Positions 26,134 to 32,726 of a DNA stretch of 39,686 nucleotides are shown here, piece after piece. The stretch spans positions 1 to 39,686 of the forward strand of contig JBDNJM010000049.1 in the NCBI GenBank assembly GCA_041687755.1, in the 5' to 3' direction. The first letter of the stretch is position 1, and each line of letters begins with the position of its first letter. The notes below the pieces were generated by a model. It searched no databases, was not told the origin of the DNA, and saw only the letters and a list, made by a program, of their open reading frames with translations. The translations under genes and the position numbers were made by a program. The DNA comes from JBDNJM01 sp041687755. GTDB taxonomy: Bacteria > Planctomycetota > UBA1135 > GCA-002686595.

Positions 26134-27161
26134 GCCGGACCCTCCGCCCCAGGCACAGGCACCGGCGTGATCTCAAGGCTGAGGTCGATCGCGACGGCGG
26201 AGTGCGTCAACGCACCCACCGACATCCGATCAATGCCCGTCGCCGCGAACGATCCGACGGTCTCGAGGTTGATCCCGCCCGAGGCTTCCAGTTCCACCGC
26301 TCGCCCCAGGTCCTGCGCCCGCTGGCGCAGGCTGGCGATCAGCTCGACCAGATCGGCGGGCGCGAAGTTGTCCAACAGGATCACGTCGGCGCCCGCGTTC
26401 AGCGCGGCGAGCGCCTGGGGCAGATCGCGCGCTTCCGCGGTGACGCGCACGCGGTCAGTGTACTGCTCGCGCATCATGCGCACGAGGCGCGACAGGCGCC
26501 CCGGGCCGGACTCGGCCTGGGTCGAGCTCCAGTCGGCGTGGTTGTCCTTGAGCATCACCTCGTCGGCGAGCCCGAAGCGGTGGTTCTCGCCGCCGCCGCA
26601 GCGCACCGCATACTTCTGCAGCAGCCGCAGGCCGGGCGCGGTCTTGCGCGTGTCGAGCACGCGGCCGCCTCCCCCGCCGGTCGCCGCACCGCGCTGCGCC
26701 CGCTCGACGAAGGCGCGGGTCAGCGTCGCCACGCCGCACATGCGCTGCAGCAGGTTGAGCGCCGTGCGCTCCGCGACCAGCAGGGCGCGCGCCGAGCCGA
26801 CCAGCTCCGCCAGTACGTCGCCGCGCGCGAAGGTGTCGCCGTCGGTCGCCCGGGCGGTGAACTCGACGGTCCCGTCTAGGACCTCGAAGGCGCGCCGGAA
26901 GACCCCGAGACCCGCGAGCGTGCCGTCGGCCTTCGCCAGCAGCTTTGCCTGGGCTCGCGCTGCCTCGGGCACCGCGACGCGCGTCGTCAGATCCAGCTCG
27001 AGCACGGCCGCGGAGCTCTTCGGCGCCTGGCCCTCCTCGAAGCCGAGGTCCTCGCCGAAGGCACGCCAGATCAAGGCATCAAGCGCCTCGGGATCGAGTC
27101 GTTCGGGCAGGCCCCGTCGGGCGGGGGCAGCAGCGGGCACGGGGCCGGAGGGCCTTTCCAT
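26130..27161 (-). CDS. nadC: Nicotinate-nucleotide pyrophosphorylase (carboxylating)
   Basis: Quinolinate phosphoribosyltransferase, making nicotinate mononucleotide for NAD. Diagnostic segments: TALNLLQRMCGVATLT, LDTRKTAPGLRLLQKYAVRC with the catalytic Arg/Lys set, GGGENHRFGLADEVMLKDNH, VILLDNF and ELEASGGINLETV. I start at the ATG at 27161 (343 residues); the frame stays open further but loses similarity, and an ATG at 27191 is the alternative. The protein is longer than the usual about 285 because of a Pro/Ala-rich N-terminus and a Gly-rich insert (ATGGGGGR) before the DTRKT motif. Coupled to the anti-sigma-type gene by a four-base overlap. Confidence 0.95.
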   Translation of the reverse strand: MERPSGPVPAAAPARRGLPERLDPEALDALIWRAFGEDLGFEEGQAPKSSAAVLELDLTTRVAVPEAARAQAKLLAKADGTLAGLGVFRRAFEVLDGTVEFTARATDGDTFARGDVLAELVGSARALLVAERTALNLLQRMCGVATLTRAFVERAQRGAATGGGGGRVLDTRKTAPGLRLLQKYAVRCGGGENHRFGLADEVMLKDNHADWSSTQAESGPGRLSRLVRMMREQYTDRVRVTAEARDLPQALAALNAGADVILLDNFAPADLVELIASLRQRAQDLGRAVELEASGGINLETVGSFAATGIDRMSVGALTHSAVAIDLSLEITPVPVPGAEGPA

Positions 27162-27171
27162 CGGTTCGAGT

Positions 27172-27351
27172 CTAGCCGCGGAGGCCGGCATCGATTCGAG
27201 CGAACTCGCGCCAACTGGGCAGAGCCCGCCTGAGCTGTCCCCAAGCCCGGCGCTGCAGATCGCAGATTCGGGCGATCTCCGCGCTGAAGGCTGCGCAGGA
27301 AGTCCTCGCGGCCGCGTCACTGCGCCCCCGCGCGGCGCTCGAGCTCCGCAC
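27172..27351 (-). CDS. Possible small protein between comEA-like gene and nadC
   Basis: From a GTG at 27351 the frame gives 59 residues ending TAG at 27172, with a plausible amphipathic stretch FSAEIARICDLQRRAWGQLR and mostly G/C-ending codons. It would overlap the end of the ComEA-like gene by 35 bases. The other frame through this gap is an N-terminal extension of nadC that looks less protein-like. I cannot confirm expression. Confidence 0.25.
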   Translation of the reverse strand: MRSSSAARGRSDAAARTSCAAFSAEIARICDLQRRAWGQLRRALPSWREFARIDAGLRG

Positions 27352-27787
27352 GAACGGCAAGCACCGAACCGGACCCGATTCCCGGGAGATCCGCCCATCG
27401 GTCCAGGGGCAGCGCACCCCCTCGAGCCCAGGCCTCGCGCGCGAGATCCACCGCCCGACGCCCGCCGATGGTCGGCAGGCCGCGCAGCTCGCGGACGCCA
27501 CGATCCCCCATTTTCCAGGCCTCGGCGTCGATCGGGGAAGCTCGCCGCTGGGTCCGCAGCCCGGAGGGCCCGAGGACTGCGGCACCCGGGCCGGCCGCCA
27601 GCACCGGAGGTGACCTCACGGCGACGGCGGCCAGCAGCGCCCCAAACGCCCCGCACAGCAACAGGGCTCGCCAGGCCGCCAGCCCGGCCGCCTGCGGGTT
27701 GCCGCCCGACGCCCAAGGATCGCCTCCCGCCATCTGCGGATCACCTCCCAGTGCCTCGCTCAACCCCAGATCGAAGTCCTTTCCCAT
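27317..27787 (-). CDS. ComEA-like helix-hairpin-helix protein
   Basis: A 156-residue protein with a Gly/Pro-rich N-terminal stretch (about 1-36), one membrane helix (about 37-60, ALLLCGAFGALLAAVAV) and a C-terminal helix-hairpin-helix DNA-binding domain: RELRGLPTIGGRRAVDLARE followed by LPLDRWADLPGIGSGSVLAV, which contains the GLPTIG and LPGIG hairpins. This is the ComEA layout, in which the membrane-anchored protein binds incoming DNA on the outside of the inner membrane. No comEC or other competence gene is in the window, so a role in DNA uptake is inferred from the family. Confidence 0.78.
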   Translation of the reverse strand: MGKDFDLGLSEALGGDPQMAGGDPWASGGNPQAAGLAAWRALLLCGAFGALLAAVAVRSPPVLAAGPGAAVLGPSGLRTQRRASPIDAEAWKMGDRGVRELRGLPTIGGRRAVDLAREAWARGGALPLDRWADLPGIGSGSVLAVRAELERRAGAQ

Positions 27788-27934
27788 GCCCTAGAGACCT
27801 CTTCTCCGACGATTCGTTTCCTGTTGAGAATCGAATCCGGGCGTCGGGCGCATCCCTCCGAGACGCCCGCCTGGCAAACCCGCCCCCCTCGTTTGCCGGA
27901 TCCGGACGCACCGGCCAGAATCAGAAGCCCCGCC

Positions 27935-28825
27935 ATGCAACCCCGACCCTCCAGCCCGACCGGAACGCGCCAGCCGCACCCCGCCGAGAGAAGCGCCCGC
28001 GCCGTCCCGGCGGGCGCCGCCTCTGGAGCCCGCGCAGACGCATCAGCGGCGAGCCCGGCCCGGGCGCGCATCGAGTCGGCCCGCCGACGGCCGGATCTCA
28101 GCCTGGTCGCACCTGTGTTTAACGAGGCCGAGAACCTGGTGCCGCTCTATCGCTCGGTGGTCGATGCGCTTGGCGCGCGGGCTAACTTCGAGCTGGTCCT
28201 GGTCGACGACGGCAGCACCGACGCCAGCCCGGCCGTGATTGCGGAGCTGGTCGAGGCGGACCCGCGCGTGACCGGCGTGTTCTTTGCCGCCAACTGCGGG
28301 CAGACCGCGGCGATCACCGTCGGGCTGCGCGCCGCCGGAGCCCCCATCCTGGCCACGCTCGACGCCGACCTGCAGAACGATCCCCACGACCTTCCGGAGA
28401 TGGTCAAGCGCCTGCTCGCCGAAGACCTTGGAGCCGTCGTTGGCTTCCGCATCAAACGCCGCGACAGCTGGGTCCGGCGCCTCAGTTCACGCCTCGCCAA
28501 CCGAGTGCGCAACGTGATCAGCGGCGACGATATCCGCGACACCGGCTGTTCCCTTAAGGTCTTTCGCGCCGACGCCGTGCGGGCCCTCCCGATGTTCGAA
28601 GGCATGCATCGCTTCCTGCCCACGCTGCTGCGCTACCACGGCTTCCGCGTCGCCGAGCACGGCGTGAGCCATCACCCGCGCGTCGCGGGTGAGAGCAAGT
28701 ACGGCATCCGCAACCGCGCGTGGCGCGCGTTCAAGGACCTGCTCGCGGTGCGCTGGATGCGCTCGCGTCTGATCGCGCCCGAGATCCGCGCGGTGCGCCG
28801 CGGCTCCGACGCGCAACGGCCCTAG
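27935..28825 (+). CDS. Family 2 glycosyltransferase (dolichyl/undecaprenyl-phosphate type)
   Basis: A 296-residue GT-A fold glycosyltransferase. I start at the ATG at 27935; an upstream ATG at 27824 only adds low-complexity sequence. Motifs: SLVAPVFNEAENLVPLYRSV, LVDDGSTDASP and TLDADLQNDP (DxD metal site), with DIRDTGCSLKVFRADAVR and FLPTLLRYHGFRVAEHGVSH typical of DPM1/GtrB/ArnC relatives that transfer a sugar to a polyprenyl phosphate. There are no C-terminal membrane helices, as in DPM1. The next gene, 12 bases on, encodes a membrane protein with LAB_N domains, often paired with such enzymes in lipid A or glycolipid modification. Confidence 0.9.
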   Translation: MQPRPSSPTGTRQPHPAERSARAVPAGAASGARADASAASPARARIESARRRPDLSLVAPVFNEAENLVPLYRSVVDALGARANFELVLVDDGSTDASPAVIAELVEADPRVTGVFFAANCGQTAAITVGLRAAGAPILATLDADLQNDPHDLPEMVKRLLAEDLGAVVGFRIKRRDSWVRRLSSRLANRVRNVISGDDIRDTGCSLKVFRADAVRALPMFEGMHRFLPTLLRYHGFRVAEHGVSHHPRVAGESKYGIRNRAWRAFKDLLAVRWMRSRLIAPEIRAVRRGSDAQRP

Positions 28826-28837
28826 CCCAGGCAACCG

Positions 28838-29473
28838 ATGGAGCGCGCCTGGCTCGCCGTTGGCCTGATCGGCCAGGCCCTGTTCTTCTCGCGGTTCTTC
28901 GTGCAGTGGCTCGCCTCGGAGCGCGCTGGGCGCAGCGTCGCCCCGCGCTCGTTCTGGTGGCTGTCCCTGGGTGGCACGCTGCTCCTCGGCGCCTACACCC
29001 TGCACCGCGACCAGGCGATCCTGCTGCCGATCTTCGCGATCAACCTCGGCGTCTACGCCCGCAACTTGGCTCTGCCTAGCGGACGCTGCGGGCGGCTGCA
29101 CCCCGTGGCCGCGGCCGGCCTGGGCCTCTGCGCTGGCCTCCTGCTGCTCTCCCTGGCCCCACCCGCCGCGCGCCCGGCCACCGCTCTCGAACCGGGGTGG
29201 CGATTCGTCGGCGCCATCGGCAGCGCCCTGTGGTCCGTGCGCTTCCTAATCCAGTGGTACGCCTCGGAGCGCCGCGGCTCCAGCCACTTCCCGCCAAACT
29301 TCTGGATCGTGAGCCTCGTCGGCAACCTGGCCCTGCTCGCCTACGCGCTGCGACTCGGTGACCCCGTGTACATCGCGGGGTTTCTGCCGGGCCCCTTGGT
29401 CCAGGCGCGCAACCTGATGTTGAGCTTCAGCGCCACCAGCCCCCCCCGCCGCAATGGAACTCAGGAGCAGTGA
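28838..29473 (+). CDS. Membrane protein with two LAB_N (lipid A biosynthesis N-terminal) domains
   Basis: The 211-residue protein contains two copies of the short LAB_N domain, also found at the N-terminus of some LpxB proteins: FFVQWLASERAGRS with PRSFWWLSLGGTLLL at about 20-50, and FLIQWYASERRGSSHFPPNF with WIVSLVGNLALL at about 138-170. Each is followed by hydrophobic helices and an NLGVYARNL or QARNLML end. It follows the GT2 gene by 12 bases and is probably co-transcribed. LAB_N proteins of this kind are thought to assist polyprenyl-linked sugar transfer or flipping; the exact role is not established. Confidence 0.88.
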   Translation: MERAWLAVGLIGQALFFSRFFVQWLASERAGRSVAPRSFWWLSLGGTLLLGAYTLHRDQAILLPIFAINLGVYARNLALPSGRCGRLHPVAAAGLGLCAGLLLLSLAPPAARPATALEPGWRFVGAIGSALWSVRFLIQWYASERRGSSHFPPNFWIVSLVGNLALLAYALRLGDPVYIAGFLPGPLVQARNLMLSFSATSPPRRNGTQEQ

Positions 29474-29475
29474 CC

Positions 29476-29592
29476 CCTTGCGCCTGGCCCAATCGGTGAG
29501 CGCCTCGTCCGCTCCAGCGCCGCCAGGCGATGGGCCAAAAGACGCCTGAGAGGCACTGCGCTAGGGCAACGCCACTACTCCACGGCCTCTCA
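29476..29592 (-). repeat. Family 2 stop-anchored structured repeat, copy A
   Basis: A 117-bp element that fills the whole gap between two convergent genes. Read on the minus strand it begins TGAGAGGCCGT, whose TGA is the stop codon of the 29590-30426 gene. It aligns without gaps to 39540-39656 at about 80% identity (about 22 mismatches in 117, counted by hand). Hairpins: TGAGAGGC with GCCTCTCA, followed seven bases later by CTTTT; a short GAGCG/CGCTC stem; and a TGGCCC-AATCG/CGATGGGCCA closing stem. Could be a bidirectional terminator, a structured RNA or a palindromic mobile repeat. Confidence 0.75.
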
Positions 29593-30426
29593 CCCCCCGG
29601 ACCCGAAGCCCGGGTCCGCGCGCCGCAGGTACTCCGCCACGACGTCGTCCACGAACAGCTCTAGCTCGCGCTCGCTGTCGAGCGTGCGCGGCGAGCGTCC
29701 CGGCGAGCGTCCCGGCGCGCTGCCGCGGCTCAGGTGTTCGCCCTCGAACTCGAGCACGGCGAGCTCCTCGCCCTCGCGGCGCCAGACCATCGAACCCGAC
29801 TCGGCGCTCAGCGCAAGCCGCTCGTCCAGGCGCTCAAGCCGCGCCCGCACTTCGCCAGCGACCTCGCGCTGACGGGACCCGAGCGAGCCCAGCAGCTCTT
29901 CGACCGAGCTCGCCTTGGGCACCGCCGAAAAGGAGGCCCGCCCGCCGCCCACGACCGGCTCGAGGTAGCTCGACTCCTGCCCGCGGCTGCGGATCGTGCG
30001 CAGGGCGTAGGCTTCGACCCCGGCGCCCTCCAGCGGACGCAGGCGCTCGAGGGCGGTCTCGTCGAACGCCTCCGCCACCAGCGCCACACGCAGGCCCGCG
30101 TCGGGCAAGAGCCGCGCGTGGTTCAGGTGCCGCACGATCGCTTCCCCGTGGCGCGTGCCGTAACGCAGCGCGTCGAGGGCCCGCAACGGCGCGGTCTCGG
30201 CGTCGCCCGCGACGAGCAGTACGAGCACCAGGCTGCCCTCCGCATCCACGCCCAGCAGGTGCGCGTGCTGCCCGCGACCGAGCTCGAGCGCCTGGTCCAC
30301 CAGCTCAAACCCGCGGATGGCCTGGGCGAGGCTCGCCTCGAGGGCCGCCTCGCCGCCGGGGCCCAAGGCTCCGGCGTTCGGCGCGCTCGCGGCCTCGCCG
30401 CTCGTCATCTTGCTGGTGTGTTCCAT
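29590..30426 (-). CDS. Unknown protein, possible degenerate PD-(D/E)XK domain
   Basis: A 278-residue soluble protein. Residues about 40-150 recall NucS/DUF91-like nuclease folds: HLLGVDAEGSLVLVLLVAGD followed by LRALDALRYGTRHGEAIVRH, then LRVALVAEAFDETALERLRP. In active relatives the second strand would read E-x-K; here it is LLV, so a catalytic site is missing. A second ATG six codons in is equally possible. The C-terminal region (about 190-278) is charged and has a small SPGRSPR repeat. The stop codon TGA is also the first three bases of a family 2 repeat. The fold assignment is tentative and comes from pattern recall only. Confidence 0.5.
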   Translation of the reverse strand: MEHTSKMTSGEAASAPNAGALGPGGEAALEASLAQAIRGFELVDQALELGRGQHAHLLGVDAEGSLVLVLLVAGDAETAPLRALDALRYGTRHGEAIVRHLNHARLLPDAGLRVALVAEAFDETALERLRPLEGAGVEAYALRTIRSRGQESSYLEPVVGGGRASFSAVPKASSVEELLGSLGSRQREVAGEVRARLERLDERLALSAESGSMVWRREGEELAVLEFEGEHLSRGSAPGRSPGRSPRTLDSERELELFVDDVVAEYLRRADPGFGSGG

Positions 30427-30722
30427 CTTCTTTGGAGAGTGATTGGGCCCCGGGCAGGGGCAATTTCGACGGGGAACCCGATTGCAGACGTACGGCCTCG
30501 CGGACCCCCTCTCGCCAAGCTCGAACCCTACGCTTACAGAGGCAGAACCTGCGTCCCGTTAGCGGGAAAAGGGTAACCCTCGGGACCCCTAATTGGGAAG
30601 TCCTTGCGGCGCCGGGGGCACCTATTAACCGCCGTGCACTCCCTCACCTGCTGGCCCGAACCCGAAATTCAGGCCGCCCTCCCGGGTATCGGGTTATCCC
30701 GTAGACCCACGCAGCGCCGTTG
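30427..30722. other. Long leader/intergenic stretch with clustered hairpins
   Basis: About 300 bases between the 29590-30426 gene (minus) and the end of ruvC (minus), poorer in G+C to the eye than neighbouring genes. Three small inverted repeats follow each other: TCCCG-TTAG-CGGGA (30554-30567), AGGGTAACCCT (30570-30580) and GGACCCC-TAATT-GGG-AA-GTCC (30583-30603). It would form a long 5' leader for the downstream minus-strand gene. No known riboswitch core seen. Confidence 0.4.
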
Positions 30723-31268
30723 CTACGGACGAATCATCCGCGCGAGCGGCGAGTCCAGCGCCATCAGATGCGCCAGCGCCAGGGACAGCGCGTCCGTGGC
30801 GTCCAGCGGCCCCACCGGACCCGTAAGGCGCAGGTAGCGCGCCACCATCGCCGCAACCTGAGTCTTCTCCGCGCGGCCGTTGCCGGTCAGCGCCTGCTTC
30901 GCCGAGGCCGGGGCCATCTCGACGACCCGCGCGCCCGAGCGGGCCGCGGCCGCGAGCGCCAGCCCACGCGCCTCGCCCAGCCGCAGGGCGCTGTGCACGT
31001 TCTTGCCCGCGAAGGCGCTCTCGATGACCACGACCGCCGGCTCGAGGCTCTGAATCAGGTCCAGGAGCTCGCCCAGAATCAAGCCGAGCCGCTCCGGCAG
31101 GTCGCGCCGGGCGGCTGTGTGGATCGTCCCCGTCTCGACCAGCTCGAACTGGCTGCCGCGCTTGCGCACCGCACCGTACCCGACGATCCGGCTGCCGGGG
31201 TCGAGGCCCAGCACCAGCCCACTGTCCTCCCGCGGCAGGAGCGCCGCGGGACCGTTGCGGGCGCTCAC
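30723..31268 (-). CDS. ruvC: Crossover junction endodeoxyribonuclease RuvC
   Basis: Holliday-junction resolvase. The GTG at 31268 gives 181 residues: LGLDPGSRIVGYGAV with the first catalytic Asp (D23), VVIESAFAGKNVHSALRLGE with the catalytic Glu, APASAKQALTGNGRAEKTQV and the C-terminal DATDALSLALAHL with the last Asp pair. Length and spacing fit the family (E. coli 173). The upstream open frame is a shadow of ispD. It is divergent from ispD with a control region of about 100 bases; ruvA/ruvB are not in the window. Confidence 0.95.
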   Translation of the reverse strand: MSARNGPAALLPREDSGLVLGLDPGSRIVGYGAVRKRGSQFELVETGTIHTAARRDLPERLGLILGELLDLIQSLEPAVVVIESAFAGKNVHSALRLGEARGLALAAAARSGARVVEMAPASAKQALTGNGRAEKTQVAAMVARYLRLTGPVGPLDATDALSLALAHLMALDSPLARMIRP

Positions 31269-31370
31269 GGCCGATCCTCGGCGGACTCGCCTGCAGGAGC
31301 CGCACTGAAGGCGAGTCTGACCATGCCCGCACCGTACGCTCTTGGCCCCGGTGACCGAAGCCGGCACCCG

Positions 31371-32111
31371 ATGGCTCCTCCCAACTCCGACCGTCCCCTC
31401 GACGCCAGCGCGATCGTCGTCGCCGCCGGCGGCTCCACGCGCATGGCCCGGGGCGGGGAGGCCAGCGACCGCAAGCCCTGGCTCGACCTCGCCGGTCGCC
31501 CGCTGCTGGCCTGGTCGCTGATCGCGCTCGAGGCCGCGCGGCACGTGGCTGAGATCGTTGCGGTTGTGCACCCGGAGGACGTGGAGCGCACGCGGCGCCT
31601 CGCGGCCGACCTCGGCCTAACCAAGCTTGGACCCGTGCTGCCGGGCGGAGCCACGCGCACGGCCTCCGTACGCCTCGGCGTCGCGGCCGCGCGCACCTCT
31701 GCGCCCCTCGTCGCGATCCACGACGGCGCCCGCCCGCTCGTCGAAAGCGCCCGCATCGATGCCGCGCTCGAAGCCGCTGCAACCGACGGCAGCGCCTTGC
31801 TCGCCCGCCCGCTCGCCGACACGCCCAAGCGCGCCGCCGACGACCCGCCGCGCGCGCACGAGACGCTCGACCGCAGCGGCCTGTGGGCCGCCCAAACACC
31901 CCAGTGCTTCGATGCCCCCCGGCTGCGCGCGCTGCTCGCGGAGCACCCCGACGCCGAGGCCACCGACGACGCCGCGCTGTGGGAGCGCTTCATCGGCCCG
32001 GTGCGCCTGATCGACGGCGGCGCGCTCAACTTCAAGGTCACGACGCCGGACGACCTCGCGCTCGCCCGCGCCCTCCTGGAACGCCGCGCCATCAGCGGCA
32101 GCCAACAATGA
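31371..32111 (+). CDS. ispD: 2-C-methyl-D-erythritol 4-phosphate cytidylyltransferase
   Basis: Third step of the MEP isoprenoid pathway: CTP plus MEP gives CDP-ME. I choose the ATG at 31371 (246 residues, close to the usual about 236); an in-frame ATG at 31323 would add 16 residues. Family motifs: ASAIVVAAGGSTRM for nucleotide binding, RTASVRLGV, LVAIHDGARPLV, WAAQTPQCFDAPRL, the TDDAALWE segment and FKVTTPDDLALA. The stop overlaps the ispF start by four bases (ATGA), the common ispDF arrangement. Confidence 0.95.
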   Translation: MAPPNSDRPLDASAIVVAAGGSTRMARGGEASDRKPWLDLAGRPLLAWSLIALEAARHVAEIVAVVHPEDVERTRRLAADLGLTKLGPVLPGGATRTASVRLGVAAARTSAPLVAIHDGARPLVESARIDAALEAAATDGSALLARPLADTPKRAADDPPRAHETLDRSGLWAAQTPQCFDAPRLRALLAEHPDAEATDDAALWERFIGPVRLIDGGALNFKVTTPDDLALARALLERRAISGSQQ

Positions 32112-32590
32112 AGCTCCGCATCGGACTCGGATACGACGTGCACCGACTCGTCGAGGGGCGGCCCTGCTGGCTCGGCGGTGTTCTTCTGCCGCACCCGACC
32201 GGCCCCTCGGGCCACTCCGACGGCGACGCCGTCCTGCACGCCGTGACCGACGCGATGCTCGGCGGCGCCGGGCTCGAGGACCTGGGCTCGCTGTACCCAG
32301 ACACCGACCCGGCGTTCAAGGACGCCGACTCGAAGGCCCTGCTCGCCGACGCCATGGGCCGCGTGCGCGCAAAAGGCTTCGAGCCGCTCAGCGTCGACAT
32401 TGTGATCGCGACCGAAGGGCCGCGCATCGCTCCCCACCGCGCGGCGATGCGCGCGAGCCTCGCCGCGCTGCTCGGCATGGACGCCGACGCCGTCAACGTT
32501 AAGGGCAAGACCCTCGAGGGCCTCGGCGCCTTCGCCAAGGGCGCCGCGGTCGAGGTCCAGGCAGTCGCCCTGCTGCAAGGCGCGAGCTGA
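32108..32590 (+). CDS. ispF: 2-C-methyl-D-erythritol 2,4-cyclodiphosphate synthase
   Basis: Fifth step of the MEP pathway: makes MEcPP from CDP-ME 2-phosphate as a zinc-dependent trimer. The 160-residue length is typical. GLGYDVHRLVEG supplies the Asp-x-His metal ligands, HSDGDAVLHAVTDAMLGGAG the third, then DLGSLYPDTDPAFKDADSKA and the C-terminal GKTLEGLGAFAKGAAVEVQA. Translationally coupled to ispD by the four-base overlap. A short perfect inverted repeat follows at 32670-32684 before the convergent ABC transporter. Confidence 0.97.
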   Translation: MKLRIGLGYDVHRLVEGRPCWLGGVLLPHPTGPSGHSDGDAVLHAVTDAMLGGAGLEDLGSLYPDTDPAFKDADSKALLADAMGRVRAKGFEPLSVDIVIATEGPRIAPHRAAMRASLAALLGMDADAVNVKGKTLEGLGAFAKGAAVEVQAVALLQGAS

Positions 32591-32726
32591 GCAGTCGCCA
32601 GCGCGGAAAAAGCGTCGGACGGAGCTGACGACGCGGCCCCTCGCAAGCGCTGATGGCGGCCCGGTCGCCGGACTCCTGGAGTCCCAGCAACGGCCTCGAG
32701 CTCGTCTTCGGCCAGTAGGCAGACGC

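Noticed and set aside
26130..27716. A 528-residue nadC starting far upstream
   Set aside because: The first 185 residues are antisense-frame shadow of the ComEA-like gene and the gap; similarity to NadC begins after the ATG at 27161.
32670..32684. GGACTCC-T-GGAGTCC as a bidirectional terminator between ispF and the ABC transporter
   Set aside because: A perfect short inverted repeat, but with no T-run and a very small loop; not enough to call it a terminator.
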